Position numbers and translations under genes: made by a program. Of a DNA stretch of 58,025 nt, positions 1 to 8,671 are shown in pieces; position 1 is the stretch's first letter, and each line of letters opens with the position of its first letter. Source of the stretch: Bacteroidales bacterium Bact_09. Lineage in GTDB: Bacteria > Bacteroidota > Bacteroidia > Bacteroidales > UBA932. Below the pieces are notes generated by a model. That model saw only the letters and a list, made by a program, of their open reading frames with translations, made no database searches and was not told where the DNA came from. Where the stretch lies: NCBI GenBank assembly GCA_001603455.1, contig LUZA01000059.1:1-58025 (forward strand), written 5' to 3'.

Positions 1-175
1 CTATTACAACTCACTATTAGGCAAACTACCTGCCTAGCCTAAGTCCACCTTCCTGCCATGCTCGAAGTCAAGCTTCCTGCCTTTCCTGAATACGAATTTA
101 CAGATTATTTTGGGACTTCCGTTTCTTGGTTTTGTGACCTTCAGGATCACCTGTCACAATATCGTTCTATTGTGT

Positions 176-183
176 TATCTTTG
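176..183 (+). promoter_or_regulatory. -7 promoter box, BaiN-like gene
   Basis: TATCTTTG matches the Bacteroidota -7 consensus TAnnTTTG and lies only 4 nt before the ATG at 188, so transcription would start at or next to the start codon. No clear -33 TTTG is visible. The rest of 1-187 shows nothing I recognise. Confidence 0.4.
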
Positions 184-187
184 TCCT

Positions 188-1630
188 ATGAGGGAAGTTA
201 TTGTCATAGGAGCAGGTCCTGCGGGTATGCTGGCTGCTGGTACGGCTGCAGAAAAGGGTGCAAAGGTCATTCTGTTAGAGAAAATGGAAAAACCCGGCCG
301 GAAGCTCGCCATTACCGGAAAGGGCCGCTGCAACATAACCAATCTGAAAGACTGGGAATACTTTAGTCACCATGTTCACCCGGTGAATCGTTATTTCAAA
401 CCGGCTTTCTATCATTTCACAAGTGAGGATACTGTAAAATTCTTCAATGATATAGGACTACCCACTGTCCTGGAGCGCGGAACCAGGGTTTACCCGGCAT
501 CACAACGATCATTCGATGTGATAGATGCGCTCAAATCCTGGCTCGAACGATTGGGCGTGCATATGATCTGCAGTTGCCAGGTACTGGAATTCGTAACAGC
601 CCAAACTCCCGGGGCAAAGGCGATCAATGACCCGGGACAGTCCAACGGGTCTCATTCGGCCGATTATCCTGATCAATCCAGCGGTATCAACGCCTCGGCT
701 CAAATCACCAGGGCCAACGCCTCGGCAAATATCCATATAAACGACGAACGGACCAATTTTTTGCGGATCAGGGCTGTGAAGGTGAGAAATCCCCGTGGCG
801 AAGAACGGCTGCTGACGGCTAATCATTTCATCCTGGCCACAGGCGGAAAAACATACCCCGGGACCGGATCGACAGGGGACGGATATGCCCTTGCCTCGGC
901 GCTCGGCCATACCATTGAGCCCCTTTTCCCGACTCTAACAGCCTTGATGCCTGTAGATTATGACAAGCGGCTTGAAGGAGTACAGCTGCGCAACGTCGGG
1001 ATCGAGCTTTATACCGAGGAAGTGCTCAGGCGGTCCGAGGAGGGGGAACTGTATTTCACCAACCTCGGCATTGAGGGACCGATTGGATTTCGGGTGAGCC
1101 GGCAGGCGGTAGTAGCACTGAATAAAGGGCAGCGCGTGTCACTGCACCTGAACCTAAAACCGGCGCTGACGCGTGAACAACTTATGGCCCGATGGGAACG
1201 AGAAGAGGCAAAAAGGATTGGAGGGGGCCGGTCAAATATAGCCGGCGTGAAAGGGGAACAAATGCAAATAAAAGGATCTGCGGATGATCTGTCGCGACGG
1301 TTGAAGGCTTATATGCCAGTAGCTCTGATAGATCCGTTTGTGAGTTATCTTGTCCAAAGTGGGTTGCACCCTGTAGATGCCATGTTGAAATGGGAGTTTC
1401 CCATAGCCTCATATGGAGACTGGGCCCGGGCGGTGGTGACGGCAGGTGGAATTTCGATGAAAGAAGTGGATGTCCATACTATGCGGTCCAAATTGGTTGA
1501 GAACCTGTCATTTGCTGGTGAAATCCTGGATCTGGATGCCGACAGTGGAGGATATAACCTGCAAATAGCGTTTGCTACCGGCCGGCTAGCGGGCGCAGGA
1601 GGTGGAACCTCCATACCTGCACTTACCTGA
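188..1630 (+). CDS. BaiN/HI0933-family NAD(P)/FAD-dependent oxidoreductase
   Basis: A predicted cytosolic flavoprotein of the HI0933/YhiN/BaiN family; the physiological substrate of most members is not established. The N-terminus carries the Rossmann FAD-binding motif VIGAGPAGMLAAG (residues 6-18), followed by the family signature GRKLAITGKGRCNITN (37-52), and a second dinucleotide motif LATGGKTYPGTGSTGDG (216-232). The C-terminal GGISMKEVD and FAGEILDLDADSGGYNLQ blocks are also family hallmarks. I chose the ATG at 188 because the FAD motif begins immediately after it; the frame is open further upstream to 110 but encodes nothing family-like. At about 480 residues it is longer than usual (around 400), mainly through a Ser/Asn/Ala-rich insertion at residues 138-190 and a smaller one near 355-375. 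Its 3' end overlaps the convergent FAA-like gene by 8 bp. Confidence 0.88.
   Translation: MREVIVIGAGPAGMLAAGTAAEKGAKVILLEKMEKPGRKLAITGKGRCNITNLKDWEYFSHHVHPVNRYFKPAFYHFTSEDTVKFFNDIGLPTVLERGTRVYPASQRSFDVIDALKSWLERLGVHMICSCQVLEFVTAQTPGAKAINDPGQSNGSHSADYPDQSSGINASAQITRANASANIHINDERTNFLRIRAVKVRNPRGEERLLTANHFILATGGKTYPGTGSTGDGYALASALGHTIEPLFPTLTALMPVDYDKRLEGVQLRNVGIELYTEEVLRRSEEGELYFTNLGIEGPIGFRVSRQAVVALNKGQRVSLHLNLKPALTREQLMARWEREEAKRIGGGRSNIAGVKGEQMQIKGSADDLSRRLKAYMPVALIDPFVSYLVQSGLHPVDAMLKWEFPIASYGDWARAVVTAGGISMKEVDVHTMRSKLVENLSFAGEILDLDADSGGYNLQIAFATGRLAGAGGGTSIPALT
689..726 (+). repeat. Degenerate 27-bp tandem repeat in the flavoprotein insert
   Basis: The 11-mer AACGCCTCGGC occurs at 689-699 and again at 716-726, 27 nt apart and in the same frame. 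It encodes the related peptides INASAQITR and ANASANIHI. This suggests that at least part of the low-complexity insertion grew by local duplication. Confidence 0.55.
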
Positions 1631-2183
1631 CCATAAAATCCACTTCCGGCAGCACTCTGATCCGGGTGCCGGTAGTAACCGGCAAAGGAGGATGAAGCTC
1701 CATAAGCAACAAATCTCCCATTTTCACATACACAAAACCAGAAAGATGTGCTATGCGTCTGCAGATATCCGATTTTGATGGAATATTGAAATAACGCTCC
1801 GATTCCTTGTTCACTATCAGAGATATAGCCTGCAGTTCTTCCGGAAAGAGGAAAGCTCGCGGCATAGATAGCGAGTAGTCGAGCGACACACCAGGGATCC
1901 AGAGAGGCATATTGACATTTGACAATTCATCTGTCTGCCTACCTGTCAGATGCGCCTTATGTCCGTATAAACATACGCCATAATTTACTTGGAGGTAATA
2001 CCTGTGCGCAAAGCGTTCCTGAATGCTGCGACCCAAGCGGTTAATTTTTATGGCATAGCATACAGCAAATGACAGACTGTCACAGACAGGGGGTATGAAA
2101 AAGTCATCAGTGGGTTTGGCCAGAGCCGTATCCGGTTTTATGTAGAAATCATTTGCCCCAAACGGATAAGAGAAAATTTTCAT
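1623..2183 (-). CDS. FAA-hydrolase-fold protein with lost metal ligands
   Basis: This 186-residue protein resembles the fumarylacetoacetate hydrolase (FAA) family: FYIKPDTAL (13-21), FFIPP (28-32), IKINRLGRSIQERFAHRYY (45-63) and a C-terminal KMGDLLL...GTRIRVLPEVDFMV align in order with FAA proteins. Functional family members coordinate a divalent metal through an E-x-E pair and a downstream Asp (typically YEVEL and GIDFTARD). Here those sites read FAVCY (39-43) and GVCLYGHK (69-76), so all three acidic ligands are absent. The usual N-terminal RNYxxH segment is also missing, making it about 20 residues short. It is last in the surE-lpxB-dnaN-exonuclease run, 15 bp after the exonuclease. It is probably a non-catalytic relative; alternatively it is a decaying gene, although the frame is intact. 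Confidence 0.65.
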   Translation of the reverse strand: MKIFSYPFGANDFYIKPDTALAKPTDDFFIPPVCDSLSFAVCYAIKINRLGRSIQERFAHRYYLQVNYGVCLYGHKAHLTGRQTDELSNVNMPLWIPGVSLDYSLSMPRAFLFPEELQAISLIVNKESERYFNIPSKSDICRRIAHLSGFVYVKMGDLLLMELHPPLPVTTGTRIRVLPEVDFMVR

Positions 2184-2198
2184 ACACCCGTACAGTAA

Positions 2199-2960
2199 CT
2201 ACTTACTCAACTTGATTTCGGTCAGTACTTTTTTCGTGTCGAGGGTAAAATCGCCTTTCATCATCCAGTCGTAGTATGAGGGCTCTGTCTGGAGCACGTC
2301 TTTTACACGGCGCCCTTTGTGTTTGCCAAAATTGAAGATGGGTTGTTCTTCATCATCCAGGACGATCCGCCCTGCATAATCCAGATTGTGGTTCTTGGTA
2401 GAAAATTCAGAAAGAAAGGTGATATCGTTTTGCAGATCCTGGGGATAACGGTCCAGCTGAGATTCCAGGATCTCCATGGTGGCGATGGTATCTGACTCGG
2501 CACTATGTGCATTTTCGAGATCTTTATTACAGTAAAAACGGTAGGCAGCCTTAAGTGTACGCTGTTCCATTTTGTGAAAAATGTTTTGTACGTCAATTAG
2601 TTTACGTTTACGGAAATTAAAATCGATCCCTGCACGTAAAAACTCTTCCGACAGCATGGGAACGTCAAATTTTGTAGAATTGTATCCTGCAATATCACAG
2701 CCTTCCATCCAATTGGCAAGCGATTTTGCGATTTCCCGGAAAGTAGGTTCATGGGCGACATCTTCGTTCGAAATGCCGTGAATTGCCTGAGCTTCAGGGG
2801 ATATTGGAATGGTAGGATTGATTCTTCGTGTTTTAACTTCGCGAGTACCGTCAAGGTTCAGTTTAAGCACGCAAATTTCGACGATCCTGTCAGTGGCAAC
2901 ATTTAAACCGGTTGTCTCGAGGTCCAGGAACAGGAGCGGTCTTTTCAGATTGAGTTTCAT
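2199..2960 (-). CDS. DEDDh 3'-5' exonuclease, DNA polymerase III epsilon-like
   Basis: An exonuclease of the DnaQ superfamily, acting on 3' DNA ends in proofreading or repair. Exo I is FLDLETTGL (D13, E15), Exo II is GYNSTKFDVPML (D99), and Exo III is the DEDDh type, AHSAESDTI (H152, D157). After the nuclease domain the C-terminus (about 205-253) contains FGKHKGRRVKDVL...YYDWMMKGDF, the short C-terminal module seen in ExoX-like proteins of this phylum. The length of 253 residues is normal for the phylum's stand-alone epsilon-like protein. It follows dnaN by 39 bp on the same strand, consistent with a replication role. No polymerase-associated PHP domain is present. Start codon choice is supported by the motif position. 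Confidence 0.88.
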   Translation of the reverse strand: MKLNLKRPLLFLDLETTGLNVATDRIVEICVLKLNLDGTREVKTRRINPTIPISPEAQAIHGISNEDVAHEPTFREIAKSLANWMEGCDIAGYNSTKFDVPMLSEEFLRAGIDFNFRKRKLIDVQNIFHKMEQRTLKAAYRFYCNKDLENAHSAESDTIATMEILESQLDRYPQDLQNDITFLSEFSTKNHNLDYAGRIVLDDEEQPIFNFGKHKGRRVKDVLQTEPSYYDWMMKGDFTLDTKKVLTEIKLSK

Positions 2961-2999
2961 GTTAAAGTTGAAGTTGGGAGGTGAGGAGGTGGAATCTCA

Positions 3000-4124
3000 C
3001 TATTGCGTGATCATCATGGGCATGAGGAGTGCGCAGATCTCTTCGTTTTCTGAATCAGTGGCGACGGGGGTGATCAGACCGACGCGGGAGGGATCGCTCA
3101 GGGCGATGTTTGCTTCGGTACCGGGGAGGTTGGCCAGTATTTCGACAAGAAATACCGATTTAAAGCCCATTTCGATGGCAGGGCCGTCGTACTGGCATGA
3201 GATGCGTTCCTGGGCGGCGATCCGGAATTCGATATCTTGGGCCGATACGAATATCTGGTTGCCCGAGAAGAGCAGTTTGATGAGGTTGGTGGCTTGGTTG
3301 GAGCAAACGCTCACGCGGCGCACGGCGTTCATCAATTCTATGCGGTCTACAATGATGTTGTTGGGGTTGTTTTGTGGGATGACACTCCGGTAGGCAGGAT
3401 AATTGCCTTCTACCAGGCGGCAGATCATCTGATATGAGCCAAAGGTAAAGAAAGCATTGGTCTTGTCATAGGAAATAGTGATGTCATCATCGATCTTGAC
3501 CAGCAGGTTCTTAAGGATATTGGCCGGTTTCTTGGGCAGAATGAAGGAAGAGTCCTCAGGGGCCTTTACATCAGATCTGGTATAGCATACGAGTTTGTGC
3601 GAGTCGGAGGCCACCAGATTGGCGGCTTCCATTTTCAGATCGAAAAAAATCCCGTTCATAACGGGGCGCAATTCCTCGTCTCCGGCAGCGAACAAGGTCC
3701 GGTTGATGCCTTCCAGCAGGATGTCAGGGGAGAAGTTTATGGAAAGGCTGTCCAAAGGCTCTTTGGATACGGGATAGTCTTCTGCCGGGAAGCCGGGCAC
3801 CTGGAATTTACCCGTTGACCAGGTAAATTCAATGATATTCTGTTCTTTATTGAATGCAAAAGTAAGCGGTTGCTCCGGAAATTCCTTTAATGAATCTGTC
3901 AGAATACGCGCAGGAATGGCAACACTGCCATCTTCCATCACGTTATCCAGCGCCATGGTGGTTCGCAATGTGGTTTCCAGATCCGATGCGGTTATAGTGA
4001 GAGAATCACCACTAAGGTTGAACAGGAAATTGTCGAGAATAGGCAACGTATTTTTGGAAGCAATAACCCTGCTTACGGATTGAAGTCTTCCCAACAGTTC
4101 TGAGCTTGATACAACAAATTTCAT
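3000..4124 (-). CDS. dnaN: DNA polymerase III subunit beta (sliding clamp)
   Basis: The ring-shaped processivity clamp that tethers DNA polymerase III and repair enzymes to DNA. At 374 residues it has the standard length of a three-domain clamp. The N-terminal MKFVVSSSELLGRLQSVSRVI and KNTLPILDNFLF blocks, the central TRSDVKAPEDSSFILPKK region and the C-terminal hydrophobic pocket ending in LLMPMMI are typical; the last residues form part of the binding site for partner clamp motifs. It starts at the conserved MKF. It lies 27 bp after lpxB-ogt, but that gap holds a good -7 box, so dnaN probably has its own promoter inside the run. The epsilon-like exonuclease follows. Confidence 0.95.
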   Translation of the reverse strand: MKFVVSSSELLGRLQSVSRVIASKNTLPILDNFLFNLSGDSLTITASDLETTLRTTMALDNVMEDGSVAIPARILTDSLKEFPEQPLTFAFNKEQNIIEFTWSTGKFQVPGFPAEDYPVSKEPLDSLSINFSPDILLEGINRTLFAAGDEELRPVMNGIFFDLKMEAANLVASDSHKLVCYTRSDVKAPEDSSFILPKKPANILKNLLVKIDDDITISYDKTNAFFTFGSYQMICRLVEGNYPAYRSVIPQNNPNNIIVDRIELMNAVRRVSVCSNQATNLIKLLFSGNQIFVSAQDIEFRIAAQERISCQYDGPAIEMGFKSVFLVEILANLPGTEANIALSDPSRVGLITPVATDSENEEICALLMPMMITQ

Positions 4125-4143
4125 AGGTATAAATTTTATCTTA

Positions 4144-4151
4144 CAAATATA
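4144..4151 (-). promoter_or_regulatory. -7 promoter box for dnaN
   Basis: On the minus strand TATATTTG matches TAnnTTTG and ends 19 nt before the dnaN ATG, within the 27-bp gap after lpxB-ogt. No convincing -33 TTTG is present. Confidence 0.4.
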
Positions 4152-5765
4152 CTAAAAAAGTGCGTTGGAGGATTCAGGCGCATAGGATTTTTCCATGGCC
4201 AGCAATTTTTGCTTGCGTCCCAATCCGGCGGCGTATCCTACCAGCGATCCGTCTGCCCCAATAACACGGTGACATGGTATAATAATGGCAAAGGGATTGG
4301 CATAATTGGCCTGACCCACAGCACGTGTGGCTTTGGGATTGCCTGCCATCTGGGCCAACTCTGCATAGGATATGGTAGTGCCGTAAGGGATCTTCAGCAG
4401 ATTAGCCCATACGTTCTTCTGAAAATCAGTGCCTTCTATGCGCAGTGGCAGGTCAAAACTGCGTCTTGTCCCCTTGAAGTATTCATCCAGCTGTTCGATG
4501 GCCATAAGCAGCACGGGCGGTTTGGACTCCCCGGGGTCCATAAGCTCTCTGCTTTTGTAAAAACCCTTGAGGTTATAATTGTCCTCAAACCCGCAGGCAG
4601 TCAGTTCTTCAAATTCATTTGCCGAGAAAGAAAAATTCCCCAGGGGCGTACTGCAGTAGACCTTATACCTCGGGACCTGGGGTCCTCCTGTAAGCAGGGT
4701 ATACATATGGCGGGCGATCCGCTCCGTGGCACCGTCCATGCCAAGGATCCTTTGGAGGCGCTTGTAATCGGCCAGAATGCTTCTGCGTCGCTGGCGGCCT
4801 TTGAGCAACAGGCGGAGTTCCTCTTCCATCCGTAGGGGATTGCAATCCTTTTGAATGAGTTCACGGACCGAGGCTTTCTCCAGTATCAGGTTGGGCAGTG
4901 AAATGTGCTTGACCTTGATGATCAGCCGGGCGATGGCCATCGAAAGGGAATTGCCTCCGTAACAGACCACTTGCGGACAATTGAGCAATGCTGCCTCGAG
5001 GGTGGCAGTGCCACTGGTAACGAGTGCCGCCTCGGCCTGTTGCATGATCTCATATGTGTGCCCATACATTACGCGTACCGGAAGGTCTTTCAGGATCTCG
5101 TCGTAGACCGTTATGGGGATCGAGGGAGTTGCGGCAACGACCCACTGGTAACCCTTGAATCTGTTGATGACCTGTGCAGCCCTGGGAAGCAGGAATTTGA
5201 TCTCGTTCAGACGGCTGCCGGGCAGGATGGCAAGTACCGGTTCCGCCCCGATCTTGTACTTTTTACTGAAGACATCAGGCGGGTCCAGTTCTTCCATGGC
5301 TACAGAAAGGTTATCCAGCGCCGGATTGCCCAGATAAACCGCGTTGATCCCTTTTGATTCAAAATAATCAACCTCGAAGGGGAAGATTACGTATAACTGC
5401 GTCACGTGTTTGCGGATGCTTCTGACACGCCGTTCCCTGGATGCCCATACTTTGGGTGCTATATAGTATAACGTTTTGATGCCTTTGCGGGAGGCAAATT
5501 TGGCCATGGGCAGGTTGAATCCCGGATAATCTATGAGTATAAGCGCATCGGGATTATATTCCAAAAGGTCTTTCTTGCAGCGGGACAGTTCCCTGAGGTG
5601 CGAACCCAGTCTGGCGGCGATTTCTACAAATCCCATAACCGCCGACTTTGTGTCGGGACCTCTGTATTTGAATTCAGCCAATGAATCAGCTTCTGCAAGT
5701 GCGTGCATGAGCTGTCTGGCGTATTGATCGCCGGATACTTCTCCGGCAATGATGAAGTATCGCAT
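4152..5765 (-). CDS. lpxB: Fusion: lipid-A-disaccharide synthase (LpxB) + O6-alkylguanine-DNA alkyltransferase (Ogt)
   Basis: One uninterrupted 537-codon frame encodes two normally unrelated enzymes. Residues 1-360 are LpxB, the GT19 enzyme that joins UDP-diacylglucosamine to lipid X at the inner membrane: FIIAGEVSGD (4-13), IDYPGFN (78-84), YIAPKVWASR (101-110), LGNPALD (145-151), LPGSRLNEI (181-189), VTSGTATLEAAL (249-260). Residues about 366-528 are an Ogt/MGMT DNA-repair protein: FQKNVWANLLKIPYGTTISY (448-467), the arginine-finger region ATRAVGQANYANP (479-491) and the suicidal acceptor cysteine in PCHRVIG (C498). No stop, shift or internal Met marks the junction. The LpxB part also looks about 13 residues short around 32-45, where E. 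coli LpxB has GPRMQAEG...ELAVMG. It follows surE by 6 bp, a pairing common in this phylum. Confidence 0.88.
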   Translation of the reverse strand: MRYFIIAGEVSGDQYARQLMHALAEADSLAEFKYRGPDTKSAVMGFVEIAARLGSHLRELSRCKKDLLEYNPDALILIDYPGFNLPMAKFASRKGIKTLYYIAPKVWASRERRVRSIRKHVTQLYVIFPFEVDYFESKGINAVYLGNPALDNLSVAMEELDPPDVFSKKYKIGAEPVLAILPGSRLNEIKFLLPRAAQVINRFKGYQWVVAATPSIPITVYDEILKDLPVRVMYGHTYEIMQQAEAALVTSGTATLEAALLNCPQVVCYGGNSLSMAIARLIIKVKHISLPNLILEKASVRELIQKDCNPLRMEEELRLLLKGRQRRRSILADYKRLQRILGMDGATERIARHMYTLLTGGPQVPRYKVYCSTPLGNFSFSANEFEELTACGFEDNYNLKGFYKSRELMDPGESKPPVLLMAIEQLDEYFKGTRRSFDLPLRIEGTDFQKNVWANLLKIPYGTTISYAELAQMAGNPKATRAVGQANYANPFAIIIPCHRVIGADGSLVGYAAGLGRKQKLLAMEKSYAPESSNALF

Positions 5766-5771
5766 AATCCT

Positions 5772-6572
5772 TTAGTTTTTCCTGTCCCACGTAAGGTCTT
5801 TCCACACATCCTTCAACCGTTCCAGCTCGGGATAGTTTGTGTTGTCAATCTTATGTGGTACTATGGTCACATAATTCTTTGCAAGAAGGTTGTGGTCGCA
5901 TTCGGGATCGTCCGGCTCGAGGTTCTCGTATTCGCCAACCATCCAATAATAGGGATGACCATAGGGGTCCATCCTGGTTTCAATTTCTTTTATCCAGGCG
6001 CCCATACCAAAACGGCACAGGCGAATTCCCCTGATCTCATCTATACTTCCCTGGGGTATGTTTACATTCACATACGTATAGGGATTGGGCGGCGTGTCAA
6101 TGAACTTTTCGAGGATCTTTTTCCCGTAGTATATACTGGCACTGAAATCGGCGTTGGCATGGTGATCGTTCAGACTAAATGCCAGTGAAGGAATCTTGTA
6201 AAGGGCTCCTTCACGAGTAGCGGCCAAAGTGCCGGAATACAGTACAGCAGAAGAGCCGTTGAAACCGTGATTGATGCCGGAAAGCAAAAGGTCGGGCTTG
6301 CGTTGTTCAAAGAGCAGGTTTAAAGCCATCTTTACACAGTCAACCGGGGTGCCTGAACAATAATAGCGCTGGATACCTTTTTCGGGCGTTCCTTCCGGAT
6401 TACCTACAGAGACCATTCTAAGGAGCTTGCCAATGCTTACTGCGTTGGACATGGCACTTTGAGGGTATTGTGGCGCCACCACAGTAATTTCACCGAACCC
6501 GCGGGCCATTTCTATCAGGGCCTGAAGTCCTTTAGAAGTGTACCCGTCGTCGTTTGTTAACAATATATGCAT
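5772..6572 (-). CDS. surE: 5'/3'-nucleotidase SurE
   Basis: A survival protein E-type metal-dependent phosphatase acting on nucleoside monophosphates. The hallmark ILLTNDDGY with its metal-binding Asp pair is at the N-terminus; SGTPVDCVKMALN, LLLSGINHGFNGSSAVLYSGTLAA and PSLAFSL follow in family order. I place the start at the ATG at 6572 (MHILLTND), which matches the usual SurE N-terminus; an in-frame ATG at 6581 lies inside a likely -7 box. The protein is 266 residues, normal for the family. It is the first gene of the minus-strand run, divergent from gap and 6 bp upstream of lpxB-ogt. Confidence 0.93.
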   Translation of the reverse strand: MHILLTNDDGYTSKGLQALIEMARGFGEITVVAPQYPQSAMSNAVSIGKLLRMVSVGNPEGTPEKGIQRYYCSGTPVDCVKMALNLLFEQRKPDLLLSGINHGFNGSSAVLYSGTLAATREGALYKIPSLAFSLNDHHANADFSASIYYGKKILEKFIDTPPNPYTYVNVNIPQGSIDEIRGIRLCRFGMGAWIKEIETRMDPYGHPYYWMVGEYENLEPDDPECDHNLLAKNYVTIVPHKIDNTNYPELERLKDVWKDLTWDRKN

Positions 6573-6578
6573 AAATTG

Positions 6579-6586
6579 CAAATTTA
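6579..6586 (-). promoter_or_regulatory. -7 promoter box for surE
   Basis: TAAATTTG on the minus strand matches TAnnTTTG and ends 6 nt before the ATG at 6572, implying a leaderless or nearly leaderless transcript. It overlaps the alternative upstream ATG, which argues against that start. A -33 element is not evident. Confidence 0.4.
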
Positions 6587-6595
6587 ATGATTTTT

Positions 6596-6626
6596 TTTGA
6601 GCATTTCGCTGTATATATTAACTTTG
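6596..6626 (+). promoter_or_regulatory. Bacteroidota-type promoter of gap
   Basis: TTTG at 6596-6599, a 19-nt spacer, then TAACTTTG at 6619-6626 match the -33 TTTG and -7 TAnnTTTG consensus with ideal spacing. The start codon lies 25 nt further on, behind an A-rich leader. This is the best promoter in the window. Confidence 0.72.
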
Positions 6627-6639
6627 CATCAGATTTTAA

Positions 6640-7656
<1,017 letters not shown>

Positions 7657-7657
7657 A

Positions 7658-8671
7658 ATGGTTTCTGTCATCACGGCGGCTTACAACACGCAAGGCTATA
7701 TTACTGCCGCATTGGATAGTGTTTTTGTTCAGACATATCCCCATTTTGAGATCATTGTCGTGGATGATGCTTCTACTGACGGCACTTACGAGGTCTTGTC
7801 TTCTTACAGGGACCGCCGGCTAAAGTTGCTACGCAACGAGCAGCGCAGCGGTCCGGCTTATTCCAGGAACAAGGCTATCAGGGAGGCTTCCGGGGAATAT
7901 GTGGCGATTCTGGATGCCGATGATTTCTGGGCACCTGATAAACTGGAGAAGCAGGTATCTTTCCTGGAGACACATCCTGCTTCTATGGGCGTAGGCACAT
8001 ACATATATGAAACCGATGAAACGGGCCGGAAGATCAGGGCAGTACGATTTCCAATTTATCCCGGACAGATAAAGTGTTCTACATTTTTCCGCTGTTCTTT
8101 TGTGCATTCTTCTGTTATGATGCGCCGTTCTTTCATGGTAGAGCAAGATCTGTGGTATGACGAGACTTATCCTGCTTCGCAGGATTTTGAATTGTGGAGC
8201 CGTGCCATTTTTGCCGGTAATTTCCATCAGCTGCCCCGTTATCTTACATTTTACCGCAAAAATCCGGGACAGATATCGGCAAACCCGTCCGAAGTACAGC
8301 AAAACAACGCCATGCGTGTTTACCGTAACATGTTGCAGAAACTGGGTTATAAACCATCGGAAAAAGAATTGGCGTGTCATCTGAGGCTGGCGGGAATGAC
8401 CGGCTATTCTGCAGAAGAAAAGGAGAAAAGCATGAGTGTATTGGAATGGTGTGTGGACCTGTATAAAAAGAACCTGGATAAAATGGTTTTCAGACCTTAT
8501 TTATTTGCCAATGAGATCCTGTTGCGGTTCCTGAAGTACTGTAGCGATAATTCCTTTGGTTTTTTAAGAACACTGCGCCTGATGATCTGTTTACATTGGC
8601 GTATGCGATGTTTGTTTTTTCCTTATTTCCAGTTATTTCAGCGATTGTCCATTAATCTGAATAATGTTTGA
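7658..8671 (+). CDS. Glycosyltransferase family 2
   Basis: A predicted GT-A fold glycosyltransferase using a nucleotide sugar, probably for a cell-surface glycan. VSVITAAYNTQGYITAALDSV (2-22) and IIVVDDASTDGT (32-43) form the nucleotide-binding half, and the metal-binding D-x-D is in AILDADDFW (83-91). The acceptor half contains SQDFELWSRAI, with the usual acidic residue. No signal peptide is evident; the final ~55 residues are hydrophobic and aromatic and could sit at the membrane. The gene begins 1 nt after gap and overlaps the next gene by 8 bp, so gap, this gene and the methyltransferase form one transcription unit. The acceptor and sugar cannot be read from sequence. Confidence 0.85.
   Translation: MVSVITAAYNTQGYITAALDSVFVQTYPHFEIIVVDDASTDGTYEVLSSYRDRRLKLLRNEQRSGPAYSRNKAIREASGEYVAILDADDFWAPDKLEKQVSFLETHPASMGVGTYIYETDETGRKIRAVRFPIYPGQIKCSTFFRCSFVHSSVMMRRSFMVEQDLWYDETYPASQDFELWSRAIFAGNFHQLPRYLTFYRKNPGQISANPSEVQQNNAMRVYRNMLQKLGYKPSEKELACHLRLAGMTGYSAEEKEKSMSVLEWCVDLYKKNLDKMVFRPYLFANEILLRFLKYCSDNSFGFLRTLRLMICLHWRMRCLFFPYFQLFQRLSINLNNV

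Noticed and set aside
58-366. Open frame of 102 codons at the window start
   Set aside because: It overlaps the FAD-binding region of the BaiN-like gene in another frame and has Cys/Arg-rich shadow composition.
4660-4700. Separate lpxB and ogt genes joined by a calling error
   Set aside because: The frame is continuous with no stop, and there is no start codon near the Ogt domain, so two separate genes are not readable from this sequence; a sequencing error still needs to be excluded experimentally.
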